In this document: piece by piece, positions 24,679-34,110 of the stretch
Position numbering within the stretch: the stretch's first letter is position 1
Layout: each line of letters opens with the position of its first letter
Assembly (NCBI GenBank): GCA_017478725.1
Contig: JAFVDD010000018.1
Coordinates: 1 to 61,915, forward strand
Reading direction: 5' to 3'
Length of the DNA: 61,915 nt
From: Paludibacteraceae bacterium
GTDB lineage: Bacteria; Bacteroidota; Bacteroidia; Bacteroidales; Paludibacteraceae
Notes under the pieces: model-generated
The model's database searches: none
The model's input: the letters and a program-made list of their open reading frames with translations, nothing else
Told to the model about the DNA's origin: nothing
Program-made: the position numbers and the translations under genes

Positions 24679-26469
24679 TTATTTTACTTCAGCACCAAGA
24701 ACATTGAAGGTCTTGCCGTCACGGGTAATGAGGAGTTGACCGTTGACGATGGCTTTCACAGCCTTGCCCTCAATAGCGATGTTGCCGCTATAGGTAACTA
24801 CCGGTTCGTTGGGAGCGATGTAGAAGTGTCCGCTCCATGCGTCATGGTACGTAGGACGGAAGAAGATAGTCTTCTCACCAGCAGTCCAAGCGGTGACCAC
24901 ATACTCGTTGTTAACGCCGTCGGGATACCAAGTAGTGATTGCATCATTCTCCACATAAACGGCTTTGAACTTGTCACCGATAGCCAAGTCGGCTACGATG
25001 CTATATTCATTTTCGTCCGAGGGGTTAACAGTAAACTTCTTGGCGGCATCCAGATCACCGACACTCCACGCGTCAACGGAATTGAATGAACCTACGAGAT
25101 AGAAGCCGTTTTCCAGAACAGGAACATACTCCTCGCCATACTTAGACCAAACGCCGTTGCATTCACTGCCGGTACCGCCGGAAGTAACGGTAAAGAAGTC
25201 ATTGTCTTCAGGAATAGTCAAGTTGACTGTCTGGCTCCATTTATTATCCCAATTCACCTCGGTTGCTTCGCCATTCAGACGTACAAAGATAATCTTGTCA
25301 TCTGCATATTCAGCAGGAATAGTGCCCACATAGATATTCTCCTCTTCGGGAACAGCCGTCATGAAATCCGACCAACCATTGGTAGTTTCATCAAAGTAAT
25401 AGATAGCATATTTAGCCGGCCATCCCGCCCAGTCGGAACTCAGTTTGAGATAGAGGGTCAAAACTTCTGGTTCTTCAGCAGCCGGCCACCAGCGCGGGTC
25501 ACCGATAGCGCCGCCGTCCGTAGCAGCAGTCAAGGCAGGCGAGCCTTCGCCGAGGGTATAGTCACCGTTAGCAGCGTCAGCGAAGAGAGGGTCTTGACCT
25601 TTAATACAGTTACTTTGACTAACACTAGAATAAATTCCTCCAGCATCTTTCACATAATTGAACGTAAGACAATTGCTGGCAGATGCAACATCGCGAATAG
25701 CTCGTACACCATCTGTGCTTGTCGGCAACATGAAGATACAGTTGGATACTATTCCATTAGAGATTGTATAATTCGACTTTCCAATAGCTGCATAGTCAGT
25801 ATTCATTGGTATCACATTGTAAAATGTACAATAGTCAACCCGCAGTTCTGCTGCTGTAGCTCTTATATCAATAGGACCTGCCCAGTAACTTTTGGTGTTG
25901 GTAGATATATTGTAGAAAGTAGAATTGGATATATGAAGACCTTTGAAACTTGTGCTCTCTACAAAAATACAACTCTTCATAATATCATAGAACTTACAGT
26001 TCGTGACGATGATTGAGTCGAGTTTATTTGACGAACTGCAATATATGACACTATTGTTCAATGTGTCATTATAAAACTCACAACCATCAAACACCAGCAC
26101 ATTGCCTTCAGTGGCATCAGTAGAATAAATCAGGTGTTCATACCATGATTGTCCATGCAAATTCTCCATGTCGAACTTGATGCCGATAAACTCGGCACGA
26201 GCGCCACTGGAGATTTGAGCAGGAACCGTAAATTTTACTATTGGAGCTGCACCATCAGCAGCTTTTACAACAAGGTTTTTGTCGAAAATCGTGTAATTAG
26301 AGCCTTGAGTATACGTACCATCAGCAAGAACAATGGTATCACCTGAGCTTGCCTGGTCGCGTACTGCATGACGAAGATCAACTGAGCCGTCCGGTGTAAT
26401 GTTTACTACTTTTGCATTCACTGCCAATGCGACGAGCATTGCAGTGAGGAATGTGAATAGTTTTTTCAT
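24679..26469 (-). CDS. Secreted parallel beta-helix protein with starch-binding-like and SusE/F-like modules
   Basis: 596 residues from the ATG at 26469 (signal peptide MKKLFTFLTAMLVALAVNA). The N-terminal ~300 residues are a pectate-lyase-fold helix of the DUF4957/DUF5123 type: VRDQASSGDTIVLADGTYTQ, repeated xNCxFYxI rungs, and the closing DPLFADAANGDYTLGEGSPA. Next come a CBM26-like module (~330-435: LTLYLKLSSDWAGW ... KWSQTVNLTIPEDNDFFTV ... VWSKYGEE), homologous to the first module of amylase 3398..5506, and a SusE/F-like module (~440-550: FYLVGSFNSVDAW ... GDKFKAV). The short tail is AIVNGQLLITRDGKTFNVLG. No catalytic site is visible; it may be a surface glycan binder. It is last in the agaS operon. 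Confidence 0.78.
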   Translation of the reverse strand: MKKLFTFLTAMLVALAVNAKVVNITPDGSVDLRHAVRDQASSGDTIVLADGTYTQGSNYTIFDKNLVVKAADGAAPIVKFTVPAQISSGARAEFIGIKFDMENLHGQSWYEHLIYSTDATEGNVLVFDGCEFYNDTLNNSVIYCSSSNKLDSIIVTNCKFYDIMKSCIFVESTSFKGLHISNSTFYNISTNTKSYWAGPIDIRATAAELRVDYCTFYNVIPMNTDYAAIGKSNYTISNGIVSNCIFMLPTSTDGVRAIRDVASASNCLTFNYVKDAGGIYSSVSQSNCIKGQDPLFADAANGDYTLGEGSPALTAATDGGAIGDPRWWPAAEEPEVLTLYLKLSSDWAGWPAKYAIYYFDETTNGWSDFMTAVPEEENIYVGTIPAEYADDKIIFVRLNGEATEVNWDNKWSQTVNLTIPEDNDFFTVTSGGTGSECNGVWSKYGEEYVPVLENGFYLVGSFNSVDAWSVGDLDAAKKFTVNPSDENEYSIVADLAIGDKFKAVYVENDAITTWYPDGVNNEYVVTAWTAGEKTIFFRPTYHDAWSGHFYIAPNEPVVTYSGNIAIEGKAVKAIVNGQLLITRDGKTFNVLGAEVK

Positions 26470-26553
26470 AATAGTAAATAAATTGAGGTTAATTAATAAT
26501 TTATATATTTTGGTTATAATTGAAGCTTCAATGGATGCCTGCAACTATTTCAA

Positions 26554-26650
26554 GGGTGACCCGATATTGACCCGATATTGATCCGATATGACCCCGAGGC
26601 ACTACCGAGTCGGTTCTCTCTCGGCAGTGTCTCGCCAGTCTGATTTCGGG
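26554..26650. repeat. Compound repeat: GACCCGATATT words plus an interspersed element shared with 44734..44795
   Basis: 26554..26593 holds four copies of GACCCGATATT/GATCCGATAT. 26594..26650 holds a ~55-bp element whose second half (TTCTCTCTCGGCAGTG, then TCTCGCCAGTCTGATTT) recurs between lolA-like and ftsK. Both copies sit between genes in the same orientation. Confidence 0.7.
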
Positions 26651-26651
26651 T

Positions 26652-29600
26652 TTATAACTCTACCGGCTGCCCGAGCATGTTGAACGTACGGCCGTCCTTG
26701 CGGATGAAGATTTGTCCGTTGCGGATGAACTTCTGCCGGTCACGCCAGTTCCGCTCCACCGGCACTTCGTCAATACCGGTAGGCAGCGTATGCGGTTTAG
26801 TACGTTTTACCTTAATCGTATTGAACACTTCCTTGTTGCCTTCCGCGTCGGTCTTATAGGTAATGACTTCTATTCCTTCGCCTGAGACATTGAAACGGCT
26901 GTAGGAAGGAGCACCGGGTTGGCCGAACTTGGTAGTGAAGAGGTCGAAGAGGTCAGGCACGTTGTGATGGCGGTTGTCATACAACTTAGCCGGATCAACC
27001 GTATAAGCGGTGTCCATCACATAGCGGCTGTAGGGCTCGTAGCGTTTGCGTCCGCAGGTAGCGCCGATGAAATAGAGCGTACCATCGTCGGTAGTGAAAG
27101 TGCCGCCTTCAAGACCTGTTTTGTTGGAGCTGCGCTCCCATCTGCCGGTAGCTTCGGGTGCTACGCGTACGGTGTCGGCAACAGAGCCCGGAACGACTTT
27201 CCATGTATCGGGATCAACCGGTCCCATCACTTCGTAGCAGTGGTCGTGACCCTGGATAGCCAGGTCGATCTCACACTCTTTCATCACAGGCACCATCAGC
27301 GTGCGGAGCAGAGTACACTCATCATCCAAATGGTGGCCTGCGCCGGAGAAGACATTCTTGTGAGAGAGGGTGACACGGTATTTGGCCTCCGGATGCGCCG
27401 CAATCTGCTCAACGAACCAGTTGCGGATGTCCTGGGTGATATAGGTGGATTTCATGACGCTCTCGGTAGTGCCGCTCTCACGCCACCAGTCTTGGAGCGA
27501 ATAGACGAGGAAGAGCACATCGCCATAGACGAATGAATAGGTGATACCATGGAACTGCGGTTTGACGGAAGCAGCGTTGGCAAAGCCCCAGTCGGTATTG
27601 AAATGGTAGTCGTAGTTGAGCGAGGGGCTGTCGTCGTGGTTGCCGTCGGTAGGCACTACGGTCATGGCGTTGAGCATCGGCCGCATCGAAGCGAACCAGC
27701 GCTCCCACTGCCACTCGGAGTTGGTTTTGCCGCCCGTGTCCACGAAATCGCCCGGGAAGACGCAGAAGTTGACGTCCGGTTCGTTCTTGACCACCGCCTT
27801 GGCACACTGGAGTGCCTGCTCGATATACTCGGCATCCTGGATATGGCTGTCGGACATATAAACGAAGGAGAAATCGCCCTGGTTGGTTTCCTTGGTGACA
27901 AAGTGCGCGATGTCGCTCCAGTGTCCCTCGTAGCCTACGCGCCATGAGTAGGCAGTGCCGGGTTGGAGGTTGGAGGCGTTCGCCTTGTGGCTGACGTAGT
28001 CAAACTTGGTGTTGCGCGGCAGTCCGGCAGCCGTACAGATGTCATAACGCGGGTTCTCGGTAGCCTGAATAGGCGTGTAATGGAGGTTGGCAGCAGAGGT
28101 AACGGCTTCCACCGTTATCACACCTGCGCCGGCGAAGTCTTCGGCTGTAGCGTCAGCTTTCGCAACGAGTTGGACCACTCCGTCGGTGATACCGCCGTTG
28201 GTGAACCAGCAGAACGCCATGTTGGTAGCAGGGTCGCCGTTGACCGTAGCAATCTGGTTGTAGGGTTCCTCCTTGCCGACGAGTTCCGCAATACGCTGAT
28301 TCATGACCACCAGTTTCTCGGCGATAACGGTGACGTCCGACTCGGGATTGACGCTATCGATCTTGGCTTCCTGTTTGGCGACGAGGAAAGGAATGAAGGA
28401 AGGAATGGTGTAATCCTCGATCTTATAGGCCGCCTCGGCGTCAAGTACTTCTTTCGGATACTTGACCGGCATTACCGTGATGGCAGCCGAAGCTTTGAAC
28501 CCGCCGTCTTCCGTTTCCACCCATGCAGTGGTGGTACCTTCCTTGAGACCGGTCACTCTGCCTTTGTCCATCGAAGCGATTGTCTCGTCCTCGATAGACC
28601 ATGTGACGTGTTTGTTCTTGGCGTTGGCGGGTTCTATTTGGGCTACCAGCGTACCTGTCGAGCCCACGCTCATCGTCAGCGACTCCTGAAGGATGCTGAC
28701 GCCTGTCACGGCGATAGCCACGGCATTCGGATCGTACTCATACGCACCGATATCCACGCCATCGCCTGTCGGACGGGCTGTGCCGACGATATCCGTAGCC
28801 GGTGCCTGGGCGGCATCTCCTTGGTTGATCAGCGCTACAGACAGATCGGTGAGGGAGAAATCGGCTTTCTGCAAAGCCACCCGTTCCGCGTCGGTTTTCG
28901 GCACGCCGATAAAGGTAGTAGGATTGCTGAAATTAGGGCCATCGGCTGCGGTGTTATTGCTGTTGAGACCGTTGGTCATACCTGTGCCGATGTCTGCGAT
29001 GTTGTTGGAAGAACCTGCACCTGAGGCGATGTAGTTCTGGTTGGTAGCCGAAGAGGTGCCTTCTGCTTTGTTGCCCCAGAAAACGGTATTCACCACTTTG
29101 CCGTCCACACGTGCGCCGCCGTAACGACCGGAAGCTCCGGCGTTGTTGCAGACGGTATTGTTGATAAACGTACCTTTGCCGTAGAGACAGCCGTTGTAAT
29201 CCGCCTGGTTGTTGTAGAACACGCAGTTTTGGATTGTAGCGCCGGCACGCGAATAGATAGTCACGCCGCCTTGGCAACCGCGGAAGATACAGTTCTCCAC
29301 CATGGCATTCAGGTGGGCTCTGTCTTCAAAGCAAACAGCTGCCGCCTGCTGCGCCAGCGTATTGTTGCAATACTCGAAGATACAGTTGCCAATAATCACC
29401 TGTGCGTCGGTAGATGGATCGATAAAGATACCGCCCGCCTTCGAGCCACTGGTGCAGTTGCGGAAGATACAGTTGTTGACCGTCATGTTGCCGCGTGCAT
29501 ACATGGCCGCTCCGCCCCATACGCTATGGTTGGCGTTTTGGAGGATGAAACCATCCACTGTGATACGCGCCTCAGGGTCTCCGTCGTATTTGACAATCAG

Positions 29601-29909
29601 ATAGGTGCCGAGGTCGGTACCATCCAGGATCGTTTCATACATCTCAGGGTCACGCGCACCGGTCTCCGCGTTGTAGCCTCCCATGTAGGTGGCACCGCTC
29701 TGGGCAGAGACAGACTCGTTGTACACACCTTCGGCGATAAACATGGTATCGCCGACGCCTACATCCCATATCGCGGCACCGATGGATGTCTTGGCGTTTG
29801 CCCATGATTTACCGTCCCCGTCATTGCCAGTCGGGGAGATGTAACGGTTGCTTGCAGACGCACATAGCACGGCTATGCAGAGCGTCAAAAGAAGTAAAGT
29901 TTTTCTCAT
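26652..29909 (-). CDS. Secreted beta-helix / Ig-like / calcineurin-type metallophosphoesterase
   Basis: 1,085 residues. Signal peptide; beta-helix with NxxVCNNAG/NCIFRNCTSG rungs (~20-390) ending DIGAYEYDP; bacterial Ig-like domain (Big_2, ~400-480: VTGVSILQESLTMSVGSTGT); fibronectin/PAP-like sandwich (~560-680: AFCWFTNGGITDG, YVSHK, TAYSWRVGYEGHWSDIAHF). The calcineurin-like phosphoesterase (~695-1010) has metal-ligand motifs MSDSHI, FPGDFVD, DGNHDD, LSHKNVFSG and QGHDHCYE. The tail is FIRNGQIFIRKDGRTFNMLG. Its phosphoesterase half is paralogous to the next two upstream genes. It could release phosphate from phosphorylated surface glycans or nucleotides; the substrate is unknown. Confidence 0.85.
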   Translation of the reverse strand: MRKTLLLLTLCIAVLCASASNRYISPTGNDGDGKSWANAKTSIGAAIWDVGVGDTMFIAEGVYNESVSAQSGATYMGGYNAETGARDPEMYETILDGTDLGTYLIVKYDGDPEARITVDGFILQNANHSVWGGAAMYARGNMTVNNCIFRNCTSGSKAGGIFIDPSTDAQVIIGNCIFEYCNNTLAQQAAAVCFEDRAHLNAMVENCIFRGCQGGVTIYSRAGATIQNCVFYNNQADYNGCLYGKGTFINNTVCNNAGASGRYGGARVDGKVVNTVFWGNKAEGTSSATNQNYIASGAGSSNNIADIGTGMTNGLNSNNTAADGPNFSNPTTFIGVPKTDAERVALQKADFSLTDLSVALINQGDAAQAPATDIVGTARPTGDGVDIGAYEYDPNAVAIAVTGVSILQESLTMSVGSTGTLVAQIEPANAKNKHVTWSIEDETIASMDKGRVTGLKEGTTTAWVETEDGGFKASAAITVMPVKYPKEVLDAEAAYKIEDYTIPSFIPFLVAKQEAKIDSVNPESDVTVIAEKLVVMNQRIAELVGKEEPYNQIATVNGDPATNMAFCWFTNGGITDGVVQLVAKADATAEDFAGAGVITVEAVTSAANLHYTPIQATENPRYDICTAAGLPRNTKFDYVSHKANASNLQPGTAYSWRVGYEGHWSDIAHFVTKETNQGDFSFVYMSDSHIQDAEYIEQALQCAKAVVKNEPDVNFCVFPGDFVDTGGKTNSEWQWERWFASMRPMLNAMTVVPTDGNHDDSPSLNYDYHFNTDWGFANAASVKPQFHGITYSFVYGDVLFLVYSLQDWWRESGTTESVMKSTYITQDIRNWFVEQIAAHPEAKYRVTLSHKNVFSGAGHHLDDECTLLRTLMVPVMKECEIDLAIQGHDHCYEVMGPVDPDTWKVVPGSVADTVRVAPEATGRWERSSNKTGLEGGTFTTDDGTLYFIGATCGRKRYEPYSRYVMDTAYTVDPAKLYDNRHHNVPDLFDLFTTKFGQPGAPSYSRFNVSGEGIEVITYKTDAEGNKEVFNTIKVKRTKPHTLPTGIDEVPVERNWRDRQKFIRNGQIFIRKDGRTFNMLGQPVEL

Positions 29910-29934
29910 AATATTAAGGGTTTAAAGGGGTTTT

Positions 29935-29964
29935 GTCGGGATGTCGTCATGGCGTCATGGCGAG
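29935..29964. repeat. GTCGTCATGGCGTCATGGCG word repeat
   Basis: Three copies of the 9-bp word, the same family as 24630..24672, in the gap between two phosphoesterase genes. Confidence 0.75.
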
Positions 29965-29969
29965 GTTAT

Positions 29970-31733
29970 TTAATTGAGTACCGGGACGGTGTGGGGTTGG
30001 GTGCGGATGATGCGCATGGTGTTGATGAGCGATACATTGCCCTGGTCATCGTCCGCAGTATAAGAGTTGAGTTCAATACAGTCATCCTTGACCGTGACCT
30101 TGGTGAAACACGGTGCCTCGGGCTGGCCGAACATACCAGTGAAGAGGTCGAAATAATTCTTCACGTTGTGGTGTTTGTTGTCCTTGAGCAAAGCGGGATC
30201 TTCGGTATAGTCGTTCTCCATACGCTCGCGCGAGTGGGGATAATAGCGTTTGCGGCCGCAGGTAGCTCCGATGAAATAGAACGTACCCTCGTCGGTGCAG
30301 TAGGTACCGCCCTTGTAGCCGGTAGCATTCCTGTTTTTGTCAATCGCCACCTCTTCGCGGTCGGAGACAGCAGAGAGTATAGGTGTGAGGCTGTCTGGGT
30401 TAACCGGGCCGATGACTTCGTAGGTATGGTCGTGTCCCTGGAGTGCGACATCAATCTCGCAGGCCTTGAACGTAGGCAGCATACATGCGCGGAATAACGG
30501 AGGTTCTTCGTCGGTGGAGTGATCGGAGCCGGAGAAGAGGTTGAAATGCGCGAGCGAGATACGGTAAGGCGTGTTGGGGTTCGCACGCACCTGGTCGCGG
30601 AACCATGCTCCTACATGGTCGGTAAGATAGACCGAAGTCCAGTTGATGTAACTATAGGTCTCACGCCAGAAATCCTGCATCGAGAAGACCAGGAAGAGTG
30701 CGTCACCATATACAAAACTATAGGTTATTCCGTCAAACTGCGGCCTGGAGGTATAATTGGTATTGAAATCGTTGTTGGTATTGAAATGGTAGGTATAGTT
30801 GATGTTCGGACTGTCGTCGTGGTTGCCGTCGGTAGGCACCATCGCCATCTGTTTGATAACCGGCTCCATCGCCTCCTCAAACCAGCGTTCCCATTCCCAT
30901 TCGGAGTTGTTGGCATCGCCGTCCTCCACAAAATCGCCGGGGAAGCAGCAGAAGCGTGCCTCCGGCACCGTCTTGACAGCCGCCAAAGCGCAACGGCGTG
31001 CATAGCGGATATATTCCTCATTCATGATATGGCTGTCGCTCATGACCAGGAACGAGAACTCTCCCTGGGCGGCGTCCTGCGTGCGGAAATGCGCAACGGG
31101 ACTCCAGTGTCCCTCGTAGCCTACACGCCAACAGTAATCGGTGCCGGGCGTGAGGTTCTCTGCGAGCGCTTTATGGCTGACGTAGTTATAGCGCGTAGCG
31201 GCGCTGAGCCCCGACGCATTGACGATATAACGCGTTTTGCCGGTATAGCGCAGCACTTTGGTAGTGGTAGGTACGGCAGGCACGGTGACCACGCCGGCTG
31301 AGAAATCCGCCTCGTCGGGAGAGGCGGCAGCCACTATCTGGACTTCGCCGTCGGTGACACCCTCGTTGGTAAACCAGCAGAAGCCCATGCGGGTATGGGG
31401 GTCGCCGTTGATAGTAGCCACCATACAATAAGGCTCGGTTTTAGGCACGAGCGCCTTAATCGCCTGATCCAAGGCAGCCAGATTGGCTTCGGAGGAATCG
31501 GCGATACAGGCAGTGAGGGCTATTCTGAACGCCGTATGGCTGGGCACGGTGTAGTCGTTGACCGTATAAGTGGTATCCAGAACCTCCCACCGAGTCAGTG
31601 CGGCCGGAACGGTATCCTGCGGTTGTTCCGGCTCGGGAGGAGTAACCGGATTGTCGGGATTGCAGGAAAGGAGCAGCAGAGCTGCTATAATGGCGAACGG
31701 GCGAACAGAATAATGGCGAATGTCGATATTCAT
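29970..31733 (-). CDS. Metallophosphoesterase lipoprotein (no beta-helix)
   Basis: 587 residues. Lipoprotein signal ending ALLLLSC, then a Pro-rich spacer (NPVTPPEPEQPQ), a PAP-like fibronectin domain (~95-220: MGFCWFTNEGVTDGEVQIV, YVSHKALAENLTPGTDYCWR) and a calcineurin-like phosphoesterase (~225-540) with VMSDSHI, FPGDFVED, DGNHDD, AHFNLFSGSDH and QGHDHTYE. It lacks both the N-terminal beta-helix and the short C-terminal tail of its paralogues, replacing the tail by lipid anchoring. This supports the idea that the tail is a localisation signal. The first codons (MNIDIRHYSVRPFAI) come from a GGCGAA(C/T)GGGCGAA-type word repeat. It is 5 nt from the preceding gene. Confidence 0.87.
   Translation of the reverse strand: MNIDIRHYSVRPFAIIAALLLLSCNPDNPVTPPEPEQPQDTVPAALTRWEVLDTTYTVNDYTVPSHTAFRIALTACIADSSEANLAALDQAIKALVPKTEPYCMVATINGDPHTRMGFCWFTNEGVTDGEVQIVAAASPDEADFSAGVVTVPAVPTTTKVLRYTGKTRYIVNASGLSAATRYNYVSHKALAENLTPGTDYCWRVGYEGHWSPVAHFRTQDAAQGEFSFLVMSDSHIMNEEYIRYARRCALAAVKTVPEARFCCFPGDFVEDGDANNSEWEWERWFEEAMEPVIKQMAMVPTDGNHDDSPNINYTYHFNTNNDFNTNYTSRPQFDGITYSFVYGDALFLVFSMQDFWRETYSYINWTSVYLTDHVGAWFRDQVRANPNTPYRISLAHFNLFSGSDHSTDEEPPLFRACMLPTFKACEIDVALQGHDHTYEVIGPVNPDSLTPILSAVSDREEVAIDKNRNATGYKGGTYCTDEGTFYFIGATCGRKRYYPHSRERMENDYTEDPALLKDNKHHNVKNYFDLFTGMFGQPEAPCFTKVTVKDDCIELNSYTADDDQGNVSLINTMRIIRTQPHTVPVLN
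31687..31725. repeat. AATGGCGAACGGGCGAACAGAATAATGGCGAATG word repeat in a lipoprotein signal sequence
   Basis: Four copies of [T/G]GGCGAA[C/T]-type words, read in frame as the first residues of the phosphoesterase lipoprotein. Confidence 0.6.
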
Positions 31734-31738
31734 AGTAT

Positions 31739-34066
31739 CTATTTGTTTAAAGTTACAGTATTAAACAGTTCGGTAGTGCCGTCAGGCAGAACTTTGTACG
31801 TATCCAGCACGAGGCGGTCGGGAGAGACCGTCACACGGGTGTAGGAGGGTGCGCCGGGCTGGGCGAAAGGTTTCCGGAAGAGATCGAAATAGTTCTCCAC
31901 ATGATGGATATGCTTGGTAGCGTCCATCTCCTCGCGTGTGAGAGGCGTGTAGCGTTTGGCGCCACAGGTAGCTCCGATAAAATAGAGGGTGCTGTCCACA
32001 GGACCGATGACCTCGTAGCAGTGGTCGTGCCCCTGCAGCACCAGATCGAGCCGGCAATCCTTGATGACCGGCAGCATCGTTGCGCGGAGCAGCGGTGTTT
32101 CGCGGTCGCGCTGGTGGTCGGAGCCGGAGAAGAGATTCTTATGGACCAGCCCGACATGCCAGCGTGCCTGCGGAGCCATGGCAACCTGACGGCGCATCCA
32201 GCCGCCAAGGTCCTGCTCCAAATATTGGGACGTTAAGGTTTGATAATCATATTCGCCGCGCCAGAAATCCTGCATAGAGAAAGCAATCAGTTGCAAGTCA
32301 CCATAGGTGAAACTATAGTTGATTCCGGCGAATTGCGGGCGCACATGCGTGTGTGCATTAAAAGAGGTGTCGGTGTTGAAATGGCAGGAATAATTGAGGA
32401 GCGGACTGTCGTCGTGGTTGCCGTCGGTAGGCACCAGCGGCATTATTTGAATCACCGGCTTCATCACCTCTTCAAACCACCGCTCCCATTCCCATTCGGA
32501 GTTGTTGGAGGTGCCGGTATCCACAAAATCGCCGGGGAATACGCAGAAGCGTGCCTCCTTCTCGTTGCGTGCCACCGCCTCGGCACAGAGGCGTGCAGCA
32601 TCGATATATTCTTGATTCTGGATATGGCTGTCGGTCATGTAGATGAAGGAGAATTCGCCTTGACCGGCATCGGCTGTGCGGAAATGACGGGGCTCGCTCC
32701 AATGTCCGTCGAAGCCCACGCGGTAGGTATAATCGGTACCGGGCTGCAGGCCGGTAGCCAGAGCCTTGTGGCTGACGTAGCGGAAAGCGGTATTTTTATC
32801 CAGCCCGGCCTTGGTGAGGATGCCAGAAGTAGAGATTGCATAATGGAGCGGGAGGGTAGTCGTCGGGGTAGCGTCGGCATACTGACGTACGCCTTCACCG
32901 TCGGCTGACCGTCGGCTGACCGTCGGGATGAGCTCGACTTTGCCGTTGGTGACACCCTCGTTGGTGAACCAGCAGAACGCCATCTGTGTGCGGGGGTCGC
33001 CATTGACGGTTGCCACCACGCAATAGGGGTCCTCTTTCGGGCGGAGGGGCGCGGCGGAGTCCTGCAGGAAGGCGATGAAGGAAGGAACGGTGTAGTCCTC
33101 GGAGCGGTACTCCACCCCGTTCACCCGTTTGACGCAAGGGAAGGTACGGATTTCCTTCGGTTCGTAGTTGCGCGGAGAGGCCGGCGGCATAGCGGCTATG
33201 CGGCGGGCTGGTGCGCCGACAGAATAATCGGCGGCGAGGATGATAGCCTCTTCGGCGGGCGTCACGGGCACACCGGCAAACGTAGCAGGGTCGCGGAAAT
33301 GCGGACCTGCCGGCGCATCGTTGACGGGCGAGAGCCAGGGACGGGAGAAGAAATGCTCCTCAAAGCCTTCATCGGCACGGCTGATGCCGGAAGTGCTCTC
33401 ATCGGAGATATAATTGGAGGGATCGACAAATCCGTACTCGGAACGGTTGCCCCAGAGGGTGCAGTCATAGACCGAACTCTCGGAATGGATGCCGCCATAG
33501 CGGTCGCCGTAGCAGTTGGCGACGGTGCAGCGCGTGAGTATGCCGTCGAAGTTCGCCACTCCGCCTGCATCAGGCCATTCGTGGCCCGTAGCAGAGCAGT
33601 TATGAACCAGACAATCCTCGAGCCGTGCGCCCAGCGCCGACGCCTCGGGCAAGTCGCCCTTGATGAGCACGCCTCCGCACTGCAGACCGCTGCAGCCGCG
33701 GATGACGCACCGGCGCATGATAACCTTGCCTCTCAGCCAAGCGGCTCCTCCGCGCTGCCGGTGGCGAGCGTTCTGGAGCGTCAGACGGCAGACGAGCGTA
33801 GGCAGCTGGCAATCCGCGTCACAGGAGATGAGGCGTGTGTCGAGGCCGGTGCCGTCGAGTATGACCTCGCCCTGACCGATTAGCGCCACGCCGTCCTTGA
33901 GGGTGAGCGCCTCATGATACACGCCTGCGGGGATATACAAGGTGTCGCCCGGGCGGGTATCTGCCAAGGCCTCAGCGATAGAGCCGCCCTCACGCACATG
34001 CCATGCAGCCGCTGACGCTTGTAGCGCCAGGGAGGCAAGGAGGAATATGGAGAGAAGGCGTTTCAT
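31739..34066 (-). CDS. Secreted beta-helix / metallophosphoesterase
   Basis: 775 residues from the ATG at 34066 (signal peptide MKRLLSIFLLASLALQASAA); a longer in-frame start would run into the pfkB gene. Right-handed beta-helix (~20-290: VREGGSIAEALADTRPGDTL, NARHRQRGGAAW, RCVIRGCSGLQCGG), no Ig domain, then the PAP-like sandwich (~360-460) and phosphoesterase (~465-770) with MTDSHI, FPGDFVD, DGNHDD, VHKNLFSGSDH and QGHDHCYE. It lacks the ~60-residue insertion that its paralogues carry after the GHDH motif and has no C-terminal tail. Three 11-bp repeats at 32897..32927 encode part of a loop (VSRRSADGEG). It lies 40 nt after pfkB. Confidence 0.86.
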   Translation of the reverse strand: MKRLLSIFLLASLALQASAAAWHVREGGSIAEALADTRPGDTLYIPAGVYHEALTLKDGVALIGQGEVILDGTGLDTRLISCDADCQLPTLVCRLTLQNARHRQRGGAAWLRGKVIMRRCVIRGCSGLQCGGVLIKGDLPEASALGARLEDCLVHNCSATGHEWPDAGGVANFDGILTRCTVANCYGDRYGGIHSESSVYDCTLWGNRSEYGFVDPSNYISDESTSGISRADEGFEEHFFSRPWLSPVNDAPAGPHFRDPATFAGVPVTPAEEAIILAADYSVGAPARRIAAMPPASPRNYEPKEIRTFPCVKRVNGVEYRSEDYTVPSFIAFLQDSAAPLRPKEDPYCVVATVNGDPRTQMAFCWFTNEGVTNGKVELIPTVSRRSADGEGVRQYADATPTTTLPLHYAISTSGILTKAGLDKNTAFRYVSHKALATGLQPGTDYTYRVGFDGHWSEPRHFRTADAGQGEFSFIYMTDSHIQNQEYIDAARLCAEAVARNEKEARFCVFPGDFVDTGTSNNSEWEWERWFEEVMKPVIQIMPLVPTDGNHDDSPLLNYSCHFNTDTSFNAHTHVRPQFAGINYSFTYGDLQLIAFSMQDFWRGEYDYQTLTSQYLEQDLGGWMRRQVAMAPQARWHVGLVHKNLFSGSDHQRDRETPLLRATMLPVIKDCRLDLVLQGHDHCYEVIGPVDSTLYFIGATCGAKRYTPLTREEMDATKHIHHVENYFDLFRKPFAQPGAPSYTRVTVSPDRLVLDTYKVLPDGTTELFNTVTLNK
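32897..32927. repeat. ACCGTCGGCTG tandem repeat inside a phosphoesterase gene
   Basis: Two exact 11-bp units and most of a third, in a loop between beta-strands where the paralogues differ in sequence. Confidence 0.75.
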
Positions 34067-34110
34067 ATTATTAGTTGGATAGCTGACTAGTTGACCAGCT
34101 GAGTAGTTAT
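34067..34110. repeat. TAGTTGGATAGCTGACTAGTTGACCAGCTGAG word repeat
   Basis: Degenerate TAG[C/T]TGA/CTAGTTGA words fill the 40-nt gap between pfkB and the phosphoesterase gene and include the pfkB stop codon. Confidence 0.65.
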
